The notes under the pieces: model-generated
What the model was told of the DNA's origin: nothing
The model's input: the letters and a program-made list of their open reading frames with translations, nothing else
Database searches by the model: none
From: Idiomarina piscisalsi
GTDB lineage: Bacteria > Pseudomonadota > Gammaproteobacteria > Enterobacterales > Alteromonadaceae
Assembly (NCBI RefSeq): GCF_003987095.1
Contig: NZ_PIQA01000013.1
Span: 62,001 to 126,000 of the forward strand
Length of the DNA: 64,000 nucleotides
Direction: 5' to 3'
Part shown: positions 53,686-62,878 of the stretch, in pieces
Numbering within the stretch: position 1 is the stretch's first letter
Layout: each line of letters begins with the position of its first letter
Translations under genes and position numbers: made by a program

Positions 53686-54323
53686 TGAAACAGTGGATTG
53701 TTCCGGCAGTTGCTGTGGTAGCACTGACTGCCTGTCAAAGTGCTTACTACGGCACCATGGAAAAGTTTGGCGTTGAGAAACGCGACATTTTAGTCGACCG
53801 TGTTGACGATGCCCGCGACTCGCAAACTGAAGCTCAGCAAGAGTTCCGCTCGGCTTTTGAACGCTTGGACGAAATGCTGAACATTGAAGGCGGTGAACTG
53901 GAAGAAACCTACAACGCACTCAATGACGACTACGAGGACAGCAAAGCAGCCGCTGAAGATGTGAGAGATCGTATCGACGCGGTCGATGACGTAGCTCAGG
54001 ACTTATTTGATGAATGGAGTGAAGAGCTCGGCGAGTACAGCAATGACAACATGCGTCGCCAAAGTGAACGCCAACTTCGCGAAACAGAACGTCGTTATGC
54101 GGAGCTCCTGCGGGTTATGGAACGGGCTGTCGACAAAATGCAGCCAGTACTGGATAAAATGCAAGATAACGTGCTTTACCTGAAGCATAATCTAAACGCC
54201 AAGGCGATAGATGCCATTCGTGGTGAATTTAACAGCCTGCAAAATGACATTTCATCATTAATTGCTGACATGGAAGCCTCAATCGAGGAATCGAATCGCT
54301 TTATTGAGTCAATGCAGCAGTAA
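53685..54323 (+). CDS. DUF2959 coiled-coil lipoprotein
   Basis: The 212-residue exported protein has a lipobox LTAC with the lipidated Cys at residue 17. The rest is nearly all helical and acidic with heptad-like patterns (EAQQEFRSAFERLDEMLNIEGGELEETYNALNDDYEDSKAAAEDVRDRI), matching DUF2959. Function is unknown. The residue after Cys is Gln, so outer-membrane sorting is expected. It is coupled to the upstream YqaE-like gene by a one-base overlap. Confidence 0.82.
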   Translation: MKQWIVPAVAVVALTACQSAYYGTMEKFGVEKRDILVDRVDDARDSQTEAQQEFRSAFERLDEMLNIEGGELEETYNALNDDYEDSKAAAEDVRDRIDAVDDVAQDLFDEWSEELGEYSNDNMRRQSERQLRETERRYAELLRVMERAVDKMQPVLDKMQDNVLYLKHNLNAKAIDAIRGEFNSLQNDISSLIADMEASIEESNRFIESMQQ

Positions 54324-54338
54324 TTATTAGGAGACAGT

Positions 54339-54854
54339 ATGACGGTATTATTTATCGGGGGCAGCCGCCGCAAAGAATCACTGAATGCAAAGCTCAAGCA
54401 TCGATTAGTTGAGGTAGCTGAAAAGCATGGTATACAGCATAAGCTGCTCGACGCCGACGCGCTGGATGCACCGATTTACCATGGGGACCTGGAAGAAGCA
54501 GAAGGTGTACCCGAGTCGATGCAGGCGTTGGCGAAAGCCATTGATGCCGCAGACAAAGTGGTGTTAGTGAGCCCTGAATATAATTCGTCGGTATCTCCGT
54601 TAATTAAAAATGCGATTGACTGGGTGTCTCGCGTTGATATTGGGGCCTGGGGCAATAAAACTGTTCTGTTGGCGGCTGCGTCTCCCGGTGGACTAGGTGG
54701 CTTGAGAGCGGTCAGTCATTTGCGTGATATATTGGCGAATGTAGGAGCGTGGACGGCACCAATGTGTGCGAGCTGCCCCAAAGCGAATGACAGCGCTATC
54801 GCATCAATGGACGAAGAGTTTCTGGTTAACTTCCTACGCCAGGCAAGTAATTAG
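54339..54854 (+). CDS. NADPH-dependent FMN reductase (flavodoxin-like)
   Basis: The 171-residue protein of the ChrR/YieF/SsuE-like flavodoxin fold has LFIGGSRRKESLNAKL (phosphate-binding loop), the LVSPEYNSSVSPLIKNAIDWVSR signature and VLLAAASPGGLGGLRAVSHLRDIL. It reduces FMN, quinones or related electron acceptors with NAD(P)H. SD TAGGAG precedes the ATG, 15 bases after the DUF2959 stop, so it may belong to the same transcript. It converges on the TetR gene. Confidence 0.88.
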   Translation: MTVLFIGGSRRKESLNAKLKHRLVEVAEKHGIQHKLLDADALDAPIYHGDLEEAEGVPESMQALAKAIDAADKVVLVSPEYNSSVSPLIKNAIDWVSRVDIGAWGNKTVLLAAASPGGLGGLRAVSHLRDILANVGAWTAPMCASCPKANDSAIASMDEEFLVNFLRQASN

Positions 54855-54866
54855 GCTTAAACGCAG

Positions 54867-55481
54867 TTAACGCGGCAATCCTTTGACATAAGTGTCTATA
54901 GCGGTATTGCCGTACTCAACCAACGGGAAGAAGTCGGGCGCCAGTAACCAGTTATAAATGAGCCCATCAACTAAAGAAAACAAACCAATAACTGCCGTTC
55001 TTGAATTGACAGACTGAGCGATTTCGCCAGCGTCTATGGCTTTTTGGAAAAGACCTTCAACATCATTAATACACTCATTCCGGCCGCTGACGTGGCGAAG
55101 TTTTATAGGGTTAACCTCGTCGATATATTCGCACTTGTGCAGCAGTATACTGGCAAGCGATTGTACCTGTGGCTCGTTTTGAACCCTTGCCAAAAACTCT
55201 TTAGAGCGGGCTTTTATTTCTTCAAGAATCTCAAACTCATTGGTTTCTGAAATTTGCTCGCGCATTTCGTCGATAGGCAACTTAACGCGCCCCATTAACG
55301 ACTCAATGAGATCCATTTTATTTTCAAAATGATGGTATATCGCACCACGAGTGACGCCTGCTTTCTCTGCCACTTGCATCATAGACGTCTGGGTAACCCC
55401 CTTTTCACTGAACAAAGCTTCCGCAGCGTCCAGTAATTTAGAACGGGTTTCCATGGCGTCTTCTTTTGTGCGTCTAACCAT
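54867..55481 (-). CDS. TetR/AcrR-family repressor
   Basis: This repressor of about 204 residues has an N-terminal helix-turn-helix close to AcrR/TtgR (TRSKLLDAAEALFSEKGVTQTSMMQVAEKAGVTRGAIYHHFENKMDLIESLM). A TetR-C ligand domain ending VDGLIYNWLLAPDFF follows. ATG at 55481 with GGAG before it is chosen over the upstream TTG-type extension (55493). AcrR-type regulators usually lie beside an RND pump operon; none is here, so its target lies elsewhere or is the DUF3081/TrhA genes on the other side. A partly symmetrical AT-rich stretch around 55500-55520 might be its operator. Confidence 0.88.
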   Translation of the reverse strand: MVRRTKEDAMETRSKLLDAAEALFSEKGVTQTSMMQVAEKAGVTRGAIYHHFENKMDLIESLMGRVKLPIDEMREQISETNEFEILEEIKARSKEFLARVQNEPQVQSLASILLHKCEYIDEVNPIKLRHVSGRNECINDVEGLFQKAIDAGEIAQSVNSRTAVIGLFSLVDGLIYNWLLAPDFFPLVEYGNTAIDTYVKGLPR

Positions 55482-55657
55482 TGTGAACTCCAATTACTTA
55501 ACATTCGTTCATTATTATAACGGATTCTGGTTAATCATGCACATGTGTATGTAAAAAGAGTAGGCAACTAAATTCAAACATTTGCTCCAAATTGGTTGTC
55601 GAAATGGTTTTAGACCCCAATAATGAAGGTATACATTTCAATAAGAAGAGGTGCGGC

Positions 55658-55936
55658 ATGAAAAACGAGCTAGACACAAAACTGATGCTTGATGCTTACG
55701 AGAAAATTCAGACTCATGGTGAAGCTCGCCAAGGACGTCATTATTTAGATGGCATTGAAGCTTATACCGACCACGACGGCTATACGGTCTTTTTGGAAGG
55801 TTACGGTGTAACGCTGACACTTCAATTCCATAGCTCGTATCACATGAACTATGAAAACGAGTCGCAAGTCGATAAGTTTATTCGTGCAGTAAAAAACATT
55901 GCTGACGGTTATGAGACCCCCGGGTACGAACGATGA
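55658..55936 (+). CDS. DUF3081 family small protein
   Basis: The 92-residue protein contains LMLDAYEKIQTHGEARQGRHYLDGIEAYTDHDGYTVFLEGYGVTLTLQFHSSYHMNYENE, which is the DUF3081 pattern known from Vibrio and Shewanella. Function is unknown. ATG at 55658 has SD GAGG six bases ahead and replaces the longer frame from 55592. Its stop overlaps the TrhA-like gene by four bases (ATGA), implying coupled translation. Confidence 0.75.
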   Translation: MKNELDTKLMLDAYEKIQTHGEARQGRHYLDGIEAYTDHDGYTVFLEGYGVTLTLQFHSSYHMNYENESQVDKFIRAVKNIADGYETPGYER

Positions 55937-56598
55937 CTGAACACAAAGCTTATACAGCAATGGAGGAAGTCGCTCATGCATTGACGCATGGCATCGGTGC
56001 AGTATTAAGCATTGCGGCTTTGGTTGTCATGATACTTTGGTCCGTCGCGTATGGTGATGCTTGGCACGTGGTAGCAGCCAGCATTTACGGGGCTAGTCTT
56101 ATTTTGCTTTACACGGCTTCGACGCTTTATCACGCGTTTCCCTGGCCAAGAATAAAAGCACTTTTTCAGCAGCTTGATCATGCGGCTATTTATATTCTTA
56201 TTGCCGGTACCTATACACCCTTTGCACTGATAAACTTACGTGGCGCCTGGGGTTGGACGTTATTGGGCATAGTCTGGGGCATAGCAATAGTCGGGGTTGT
56301 GCTTGAACTGGCTATGACCAAACCCATTAAATGGCTGTCACTAAGCTTATATTTAGGTTTAGGGTGGATGGCGCTTATTGCAATAAAACCCATGATAGAT
56401 AATGTCGATTTTGGTGGTTTAATGCTGTTGGTAGCAGGAGGGCTGGCTTATACTTTCGGCGTTATTTTTTATGTCAGGAAGTCACTGCCCTACCATCATG
56501 CTATTTGGCATTTGTTTGTTTTAGCGGGCAGTATTTTCCACTTCTTTTCTATTTTCTATTTTGTTTTGCCGCAACCAGAAATGATGGCAGCCAGTTAG
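55933..56598 (+). CDS. trhA: Hemolysin III / TrhA (PAQR-like) membrane protein
   Basis: The 221-residue protein has seven helices with EEVAHALTHGIGAVLSIAAL, YTASTLYHAFPWPRIKALFQQLDHAAIYILIAGTYTPF, and the late His-rich SLPYHHAIWHLFVLAGSIFHFFSIF. Conserved Ser, His and Asp residues match the zinc site of the PAQR/CREST fold. TrhA is linked to membrane energy and lipid homeostasis; 'hemolysin' is a historical name. It is coupled to DUF3081 and ends at the shared terminator with typA. Confidence 0.88.
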   Translation: MTEHKAYTAMEEVAHALTHGIGAVLSIAALVVMILWSVAYGDAWHVVAASIYGASLILLYTASTLYHAFPWPRIKALFQQLDHAAIYILIAGTYTPFALINLRGAWGWTLLGIVWGIAIVGVVLELAMTKPIKWLSLSLYLGLGWMALIAIKPMIDNVDFGGLMLLVAGGLAYTFGVIFYVRKSLPYHHAIWHLFVLAGSIFHFFSIFYFVLPQPEMMAAS

Positions 56599-56628
56599 GC
56601 TTAGGTAAACAAAGCGTTAGATACAAAA

Positions 56629-56655
56629 AGCCCCGCATTCAAAGCGGGGCTCTTT
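56629..56655. terminator. Bidirectional terminator between trhA and typA
   Basis: AGCCCCGC and GCGGGGCT pair perfectly around ATTCAAA. AAAAA precedes the stem and TCTTTCTTT follows it, so both converging transcripts can end here. Confidence 0.85.
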
Positions 56656-56675
56656 CTTTATTTGCTAAACTCTAT

Positions 56676-58514
56676 TTAGCTTTTTGACTCACGACCCAGT
56701 CGTTTACGCTCGTTTTCTGTTAACGCACGCTTACGAATACGGATAGATTCAGGCGTAACCTCAACCAGTTCGTCGTCGTTGATAAACTCAAGCGCTTGCT
56801 CCAGTGTGTACTTAATTGGCGGGCTCAGTGTTTGAGCGTCGTCAGTACCTGAAGCACGAACGTTGGTCAGCTGCTTACCTTTAAGGCAGTTAACAGTTAA
56901 GTCGTTCGAACGGTTATGAATACCAATAACCTGGCCTTCATAAACTTCGTCGCCGTGCGCTGCGAATAATTTACCGCGCTCTTGCAGGTTAAACAGTGCG
57001 TAAGTCAGTGCTTTACCCTGGGCGTTCGAAATGAGTACGCCGTTTACGCGTTGGCCGATAGTGCCGCCTTTGTGCGGACCGTAATGATCAAACGTGTGAT
57101 ACATCAAGCCAGTGCCTGACGTTAATGTCATGAACTCAGTCTGGAAGCCAATTAAGCCACGGCTTGGTACTTCGAAGTCGACACGAACACGGCCTTTACC
57201 GTCAGGTGTCATATTGGTCATCTCGGCTTTACGTAAGCCCAGTTTTTCCATGACCGAACCCTGGTGCTGCTCTTCAATATCAACCGTCAAAGACTCATAC
57301 GGTTCCATTTTCTTGCCGTCTTCTTCCTTGATAATAACTTCCGGTCGCGACACAGCCAGTTCGAAACCTTCGCGGCGCATGTTCTCGATTAATACACCCA
57401 AGTGCAATTCACCACGACCTGATACGCGGAATTTATCCGGGTTGTCTGTTTCTTCAACGCGAAGTGCTACGTTGTGAACCAGCTCTTGCTGTAAGCGCTC
57501 AAGAATTTGACGTGAAGTAACGAATTTACCTTCTTTACCCGCGAACGGAGAGGTGTTGACCTGGAATGTCATGGTAACCGTTGGTTCGTCAACGCTTAGA
57601 GGTTTCATTGCTTCAGCTGCGCCAACAGCACAAATCGTATCTGAAATTTTCAGTTCGCCCAAACCAGTTATGGCACAAATGTCGCCTGCATGAGCTGATT
57701 CAGCGTCAATGCGATCTAGACCAAGATAATTGAACACCTTGCCAACTTTACCGCTACGTTCTTGACCGTTAGCACCGACAATGGTCACTGGTTGGTTGAC
57801 TTTCACGCTACCGCGAGTCACACGACCAATACCGATAACGCCAAGGTAGCTTGAGTAATCCAGCTGCGAAATTTGCATCTGTAAGTCAGCGTCAGGGTCT
57901 GCGTCTGGGTGGCTAACTTCGTTAACGATAGTTTCGAACAGCGGCGTCATGTTGTCGCCGACCGTTTCTTCTTCACGAGTCGCCCAACCGTTTAGAGCTG
58001 AAGCGTAAACTACTGGAAAGTCTAATTGTTCGTCAGTAGCACCTAAGTTATCGAACAAGTCGAATACTTGATCCATGACCCAGTCAGGACGAGCACCCGG
58101 ACGGTCAATTTTGTTGATGACAAGAATTGGGTTCAAACCGTGCTCGAACGCTTTCTGTGTAACGAAACGAGTTTGCGGCATAGGACCGTCAACAGCGTCA
58201 ACCACCAGCAATACGGAGTCAGCCATTGATAATACACGTTCTACTTCACCGCCAAAGTCAGCGTGTCCCGGAGTGTCCAGAATGTTGATGCGGTAGTCCT
58301 GCCAGTTAACGGCTGTATTTTTTGCCAAAATGGTAATGCCGCGTTCTTTTTCCAGATCGTTAGAGTCCATGATGCGCTCTTCGAGCTCACCACGACTTTC
58401 TAAGGTGCCAGATTGTTGAAGTAGTTTGTCGACCAGTGTGGTTTTACCATGGTCTACGTGCGCAATAATCGCAATGTTGCGAAGCTTATTGATATCAAAT
58501 GCCTGAGTTGTCAT
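56676..58514 (-). CDS. typA: Ribosome-associated GTPase TypA/BipA
   Basis: This translational GTPase aids 50S assembly, especially at low temperature. The 612-residue protein has the G1 loop [15 protein letters not shown], switch [31 protein letters not shown], an EF-Tu-like domain 2, and the BipA-specific C-terminal region ([65 protein letters not shown]). It is divergent from glnA across a 338-base regulatory gap, as in other gammaproteobacteria. Confidence 0.97.
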   Translation of the reverse strand: MTTQAFDINKLRNIAIIAHVDHGKTTLVDKLLQQSGTLESRGELEERIMDSNDLEKERGITILAKNTAVNWQDYRINILDTPGHADFGGEVERVLSMADSVLLVVDAVDGPMPQTRFVTQKAFEHGLNPILVINKIDRPGARPDWVMDQVFDLFDNLGATDEQLDFPVVYASALNGWATREEETVGDNMTPLFETIVNEVSHPDADPDADLQMQISQLDYSSYLGVIGIGRVTRGSVKVNQPVTIVGANGQERSGKVGKVFNYLGLDRIDAESAHAGDICAITGLGELKISDTICAVGAAEAMKPLSVDEPTVTMTFQVNTSPFAGKEGKFVTSRQILERLQQELVHNVALRVEETDNPDKFRVSGRGELHLGVLIENMRREGFELAVSRPEVIIKEEDGKKMEPYESLTVDIEEQHQGSVMEKLGLRKAEMTNMTPDGKGRVRVDFEVPSRGLIGFQTEFMTLTSGTGLMYHTFDHYGPHKGGTIGQRVNGVLISNAQGKALTYALFNLQERGKLFAAHGDEVYEGQVIGIHNRSNDLTVNCLKGKQLTNVRASGTDDAQTLSPPIKYTLEQALEFINDDELVEVTPESIRIRKRALTENERKRLGRESKS

Positions 58515-58690
58515 TAAGAAAGCCTGTGTTTGTCGGTAGTGAGTGTAAACCCAACCCTTCCGACGGGGGTTTATGAAAAATAGCGGCGTATTCTACCTTC
58601 TTAGACTCTATTAAAAAAGACCTGATTGTTTTTTGTTCGCTATTTTCCCTGAATAATCGGACAATAATTTTGAGGTTTACTGTGATCGAC

Positions 58691-58707
58691 TGCACCTAAA
58701 TGGTGCG
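58691..58707. promoter_or_regulatory. NtrC enhancer site upstream of glnA
   Basis: TGCACCTAAATGGTGCG matches TGCACC-N5-GGTGCA at all but the last base. It lies 81 bases before the start of the sigma-54 promoter, a proper enhancer distance. The 338-base region 58515-58852 holds this site, a second weaker one and the promoter; I see no gene in it. Confidence 0.88.
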
Positions 58708-58723
58708 TAATGTGTACTAGTAG

Positions 58724-58741
58724 TGCAAATTTTTTGGTGCA
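58724..58741. promoter_or_regulatory. Second, weaker NtrC site upstream of glnA
   Basis: TGCAAATTTTTTGGTGCA has a perfect right half (TTGGTGCA) and a degenerate left half, with one extra base of spacing. It is 33 bases from the stronger site (start to start), about three helical turns, allowing cooperative binding. Confidence 0.6.
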
Positions 58742-58787
58742 AATAAAATGATTTCAAGCAACCCTTTGATTTATAAAGAAAAGTAAA

Positions 58788-58804
58788 TTGGCATAAGCTT
58801 TGCT
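58788..58804 (+). promoter_or_regulatory. Sigma-54 promoter of glnA
   Basis: TTGGCATAAGCTTTGCT has GG and GC dinucleotides ten bases apart, the invariant -24/-12 elements (consensus YTGGCAC-N5-TTGCW). Transcription would start near 58815, leaving a short leader with GGAGG before the glnA ATG. Confidence 0.9.
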
Positions 58805-58852
58805 ATACTGTGCCTGTTACTTTTAAAAAGACGCTGTCTACTGGAGGACAAC

Positions 58853-60262
58853 ATGTCAGCTGATAAGATTTTCGATACCATTAAAGAAAACGACGTAAAA
58901 TTCGTCGACCTACGCTTTACCGATACTAAAGGTAAAGAACAACACGTCACTATTCCGGTGTCGCAAATCGATGACGACTTCTTTGAAGAAGGCAAAATGT
59001 TTGATGGCTCGTCAATTGCCGGCTGGAAAGGTATTAATGAATCAGACATGGTGCTGATGCCGGACAACGACTCGGCAGTATTAGACCCGTTCACTGATGA
59101 AATGACCCTGAACATTCGCTGCGACATTTTAGAGCCTGAAACACTACAAGGTTACAGCCGTGACCCACGCTCTATCGCCAAACGTGCGGAAGAGTTCTTG
59201 CGCAGCTCAGGCATTGCCGATGAAGCTTATTTCGGTCCAGAACCAGAATTCTTCCTGTTCAACGACGTTCGTTTCCGTACCGATATGAGCGGTTCGTTCT
59301 ACAAAATTGATGCCGACGAAGCTGAATGGAACTCGGGTCGTGAATATTCGGAAGGTAACATGGCGCACCGCCCTGGTGTTAAAGGCGGTTACTTCCCGGT
59401 ACCTCCGGTTGACTCAGCTCACGACATTCGTGGCACCATGAGTTTGGTTATGGAAGACATGGGCTTAGTGGTTGAAGCGCACCACCATGAGGTGGCGACG
59501 GCCGGTCAGAACGAAGTCGCAACGCGTTTTAATACATTAACCACCAAAGCAGATGAAATGCAGGTGTATAAATACGTGGTTCATAACGTCGCGCACTCTT
59601 ATGGCATGACAGCAACCTTTATGCCTAAACCATTAGTGGGTGATAACGGCTCTGGTATGCACGTACACATGTCACTGAACAAAGGTGGTGAAAACCTATT
59701 TGCCGGTGACCAGTACGCGGGTTTGAGTGAAACCGCGTTGTATTACATTGGCGGTATTGTTAAGCATGCACGCGCAATTAACGCCTTTGCCAACGCATCA
59801 ACGAACTCTTATAAGCGTTTGGTTCCTGGTTTTGAGGCCCCGGTGATGCTGGCTTACTCAGCGCGTAACCGTTCTGCATCCATTCGTATTCCACTGGTGT
59901 CCAGTGCTAAAGCACGTCGTATTGAGGTACGTTTCCCTGACCCTAGCGCGAACCCTTACCTATGTTTCACAGCGCTGCTTATGGCTGGTCTTGACGGTAT
60001 ACGTAACAAGATTCATCCAGGTGATGCAATGGATAAGGACTTATATAACTTGCCACCGGAAGAGGCAAAAGATATTCCGACCGTTTGTCATTCGTTAGAA
60101 ATGGCGCTGGAAGCATTAAATAAAGACCGCGACTTCCTGAAGCAGGGCGGGGTCATGGACGACGACATGATAGACGCGTACATTGGTCTTAAATACAATG
60201 AAGTTGAAACACTGAAGAAGACAACACACCCTGTTGAATTCGACATGTACTACAGTGTTTAA
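58853..60262 (+). CDS. glnA: Glutamine synthetase, type I (adenylylated)
   Basis: This enzyme makes glutamine from glutamate, ammonia and ATP as a dodecamer. The 469-residue protein has [79 protein letters not shown] and [15 protein letters not shown]. Tyr398 in [10 protein letters not shown] is the adenylylation site (Tyr397 in E. coli). SD GGAGG precedes the ATG. It is controlled by sigma-54/NtrC and followed by a terminator and then glnL-glnG. Confidence 0.98.
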   Translation: MSADKIFDTIKENDVKFVDLRFTDTKGKEQHVTIPVSQIDDDFFEEGKMFDGSSIAGWKGINESDMVLMPDNDSAVLDPFTDEMTLNIRCDILEPETLQGYSRDPRSIAKRAEEFLRSSGIADEAYFGPEPEFFLFNDVRFRTDMSGSFYKIDADEAEWNSGREYSEGNMAHRPGVKGGYFPVPPVDSAHDIRGTMSLVMEDMGLVVEAHHHEVATAGQNEVATRFNTLTTKADEMQVYKYVVHNVAHSYGMTATFMPKPLVGDNGSGMHVHMSLNKGGENLFAGDQYAGLSETALYYIGGIVKHARAINAFANASTNSYKRLVPGFEAPVMLAYSARNRSASIRIPLVSSAKARRIEVRFPDPSANPYLCFTALLMAGLDGIRNKIHPGDAMDKDLYNLPPEEAKDIPTVCHSLEMALEALNKDRDFLKQGGVMDDDMIDAYIGLKYNEVETLKKTTHPVEFDMYYSV

Positions 60263-60271
60263 TAACCTTTG

Positions 60272-60296
60272 AAGGGCGGTTTATACCGCCCTTTTT
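60272..60296 (+). terminator. Intrinsic terminator after glnA
   Basis: AAGGGCGGT and ACCGCCCTT pair around TTAT, followed by further T. It probably limits readthrough from glnA into glnL-glnG, giving the usual higher glnA level. Confidence 0.88.
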
Positions 60297-60299
60297 ATT

Positions 60300-60316
60300 T
60301 GCACCAAAGTGGTGCA
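60300..60316. promoter_or_regulatory. NtrC site before glnL
   Basis: TGCACCAAAGTGGTGCA is a near-perfect NtrC palindrome with matching hexamer arms, 17 bases before the glnL start. In enterics a site here lets NtrC repress the weak glnL promoter; the same role is inferred. Confidence 0.88.
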
Positions 60317-60333
60317 TAAGCTAACCTTTCCTT

Positions 60334-61392
60334 GTGAATACTCATTCTTTAATTAATCAACTTCTGACCGGGATACTCGTTTTAGACGAGAGTCTTATTA
60401 TTCGCTACGTTAATTCGGCAGCGGAGTCCCTGTTTGATCATAGTGCGAAGCGTTTGCTTGGAGAGCCTTTCTCGACGGCTTTTTTTCAGTGCTCGTTAGC
60501 CAGTGAAACCATTGCCAATTGCTTTCATTATGAGCAAAGAGTGCTCAATACGGATGCGGAATTCGCTTTGCATTCAGGGCATCGAATTACCGTCGATGTG
60601 TGCATTCAGACCATTCAGGATGACGGTCAAACACTGTTGTTGATGGAGCTTCGCAAGGCGGACCAACTGCGCCGCATTAATCAGGAAGACCAACAGCGGA
60701 ACCAATTGTTTGCTACCCAGCATTTATTGCGCGGTATGGCGCATGAAATAAAAAACCCATTAGGCGGACTACGCGGCGCGGCACAGCTGCTGGCGCGTGA
60801 GCTGAACGACGATTATTTAAAAGAATACACGGACTTAATTATCAGTCAGTCTGACCGTTTGCGTTTTTTGGTCGATCGCCTGTTAGGCCCTATGAAGCCA
60901 GGCAAGCGAGGACGGGTCAATGTGCATGAAATAACGGAGCGCGTGGCGAAGACGTTGTCGTATGAATACGGCGATGCACTGAGCATTGTTCGCGACTACG
61001 ATCCGTCATTGCCGGACATTATGATTGTCGAAGAAAGCTGTGAGCAGGTGTTTTTAAACATTGCACAAAATGCAGCCCAGGCGATGAAAGGCAAAGGGAA
61101 GCTCATTGTAAGAACTCGGGTTGAGCATCAGTTAACGCTTTTCGGAGAGCGTTACCGACAATGCGCTGTGGTTCACTTTATCGATAATGGTCCTGGCATT
61201 TCTGACGAGCTTCGTAACACCCTGTTTTATCCGTTAGTTAGCGGCAGAGCAGAGGGTACGGGGGTGGGACTGTCTCTGGCGCAAACCATTGTGCACCAGC
61301 ATAAAGGCAAAATTGAGGTCAGCTCTGAACCGGGACGTACTCAATTTTCTGTCTATTTACCTTATGTGAGTGAGGGCTCAGGAAATGACTGA
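60334..61392 (+). CDS. glnL: Nitrogen sensor kinase NtrB
   Basis: This soluble histidine kinase/phosphatase acts on NtrC and is controlled by PII. The 352-residue protein has an N-terminal PAS (LLTGILVLDESLIIRYVNSAAESLFDHS), the H-box LLRGMAHEIKNPLGGLRGAAQLL with His137, then N, G1 and G2 boxes (VFLNIAQNAAQAM, FIDNGPGIS, GRAEGTGVGLSLAQTIV). The GTG start at 60334 has no obvious SD. It overlaps glnG by eight bases. Confidence 0.95.
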   Translation: MNTHSLINQLLTGILVLDESLIIRYVNSAAESLFDHSAKRLLGEPFSTAFFQCSLASETIANCFHYEQRVLNTDAEFALHSGHRITVDVCIQTIQDDGQTLLLMELRKADQLRRINQEDQQRNQLFATQHLLRGMAHEIKNPLGGLRGAAQLLARELNDDYLKEYTDLIISQSDRLRFLVDRLLGPMKPGKRGRVNVHEITERVAKTLSYEYGDALSIVRDYDPSLPDIMIVEESCEQVFLNIAQNAAQAMKGKGKLIVRTRVEHQLTLFGERYRQCAVVHFIDNGPGISDELRNTLFYPLVSGRAEGTGVGLSLAQTIVHQHKGKIEVSSEPGRTQFSVYLPYVSEGSGND

Positions 61393-62803
61393 CGCAAGTT
61401 TATGGATAATTGATGACGATGAGTCCATTCGCTGGGTATTGGAAAAGGCCTTCGCAAACAGTCGTTATCATGTACGTACTTTTTCTGACAGCGCTACATT
61501 TTTTAGCGAACTTGAGCAGGCTCAGCCCACTGTGGTAATGACGGATATTCGCATGCCCGGTGACGACGGGTTAGTAGTGCTTGAGAAGTTGCAAAAAAGC
61601 CACCCTGATATGCCGGTGGTGGTTATGACTGCTCACTCTGACTTAGATACGACAGTTAAAGCTTTTCAGGGTGGCGCATTTGAGTATTTGCCAAAGCCGT
61701 TTGATATTGATGAAGCGCTGACTACGGTGGACCGTGCACTCCGACACCTGATTGAGAATAAACAAGGTTCACAGCCCGCTAAAGCAGCAAAAGTTCCTGA
61801 AATTATCGGCGAAGCGCCTGCTATGCAGGATGTTTTCCGTGCTATTGGACGGCTCTCGTCATCCAGCGTGAGTGTACTGCTAACGGGGGAAACGGGGACG
61901 GGCAAAGAGCTGGTAGCGCGAGCATTACATAAGCACAGTCCACGAACTGAGAAACCTTTCATTGCGTTAAATATGGCTGCTATTCCAGGGGAGCTCATCG
62001 AATCGGAGCTGTTTGGGCATGAGCGTGGGGCCTTTACCGGCGCTGATAAAAAGCGCATGGGTCGTTTTGAACAAGCCAATGGAGGCACGCTGTTTCTGGA
62101 TGAAATAGGCGATATGCCGTTGTCGGTGCAGACCCGGTTACTGAGGGTGCTAGCTGAAGGGCAGTTTTATCCAGTGGGGGCGCATCAACCCATAGAGGTC
62201 GATGTTAGGGTTATTGCAGCAACGCATCGTTCTTTGGAAGCATTGGTTGCTAAAGGTCAGTTTCGAGATGACTTGTATCACCGACTCAATGTTATTCGGC
62301 TTAAGTTACCACCACTGCGTGAACGAAAAAATGACATCCCTATGCTGGTTGAGCATTTCTTAGAAAGTGCCGCGAACGAACTTCATGTGACGGCGAAGAA
62401 GTTGTCTAAAGAAGCAATGGCAGCACTAAAGAATTACCGCTGGCCGGGCAACGTGCGTCAACTGGAAAATACCTGTCGTTGGTTAACCGTCATGGCGCCA
62501 GGTCAACGCGTGGGTGTCGACGACCTGCCCGAAGATATTTTGAATAAAAGCGACACTTTGACCGACTCAGTACCGACGACTGATAGTGAAACTTTAGGCA
62601 GTTGGCTGGGTCTATTAAGCGATGAGCTTGCCGCACTACCGGATGATAATACTGATGTATTGACTCAGTATCAGCGGCGACTCGAACAAATTGCTTTAGA
62701 ACATGCGTTAGCCCGTTTTGACGGGCATAAACAAAAAGCCGCGCTATGGTTGGGTTGGGGGCGTAATACACTCACCCGAAAACGGAAAAACCTGCTAAAG
62801 TAA
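61385..62803 (+). CDS. glnG: Nitrogen regulator NtrC (sigma-54 activator)
   Basis: This response regulator and enhancer-binding protein has a receiver domain with Asp54 in TDIRMPGDDG and an AAA+ domain with Walker A TGETGTGKELVA. The sigma-54 contact loop is GAFTGADKKRMGRFEQA, and a Fis-type helix-turn-helix closes it (GHKQKAALWLGWGRNTLTRKRKNL). ATG at 61385 (SD in TGAGGGCTC) is preferred to GTG at 61370, giving 472 residues. Its last bases and stop overlap the CpxR box for the next gene. Confidence 0.96.
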   Translation: MTDASLWIIDDDESIRWVLEKAFANSRYHVRTFSDSATFFSELEQAQPTVVMTDIRMPGDDGLVVLEKLQKSHPDMPVVVMTAHSDLDTTVKAFQGGAFEYLPKPFDIDEALTTVDRALRHLIENKQGSQPAKAAKVPEIIGEAPAMQDVFRAIGRLSSSSVSVLLTGETGTGKELVARALHKHSPRTEKPFIALNMAAIPGELIESELFGHERGAFTGADKKRMGRFEQANGGTLFLDEIGDMPLSVQTRLLRVLAEGQFYPVGAHQPIEVDVRVIAATHRSLEALVAKGQFRDDLYHRLNVIRLKLPPLRERKNDIPMLVEHFLESAANELHVTAKKLSKEAMAALKNYRWPGNVRQLENTCRWLTVMAPGQRVGVDDLPEDILNKSDTLTDSVPTTDSETLGSWLGLLSDELAALPDDNTDVLTQYQRRLEQIALEHALARFDGHKQKAALWLGWGRNTLTRKRKNLLK

Positions 62804-62815
62804 AAGTTCTGTAAA
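62800..62815 (+). promoter_or_regulatory. CpxR box before cpxR
   Basis: GTAAA, six bases, GTAAA. The CpxR consensus is a direct repeat of GTAAA with a spacer near five, and variation is tolerated. It starts within the glnG stop codon, 64 bases before the cpxR ATG, consistent with autoregulation. Confidence 0.65.
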
Positions 62816-62878
62816 TTGAGTCGTATATTGAGTGGTCATTTTGGATCATGGATTTATTTCTGGAGAGAACAACAAGTT

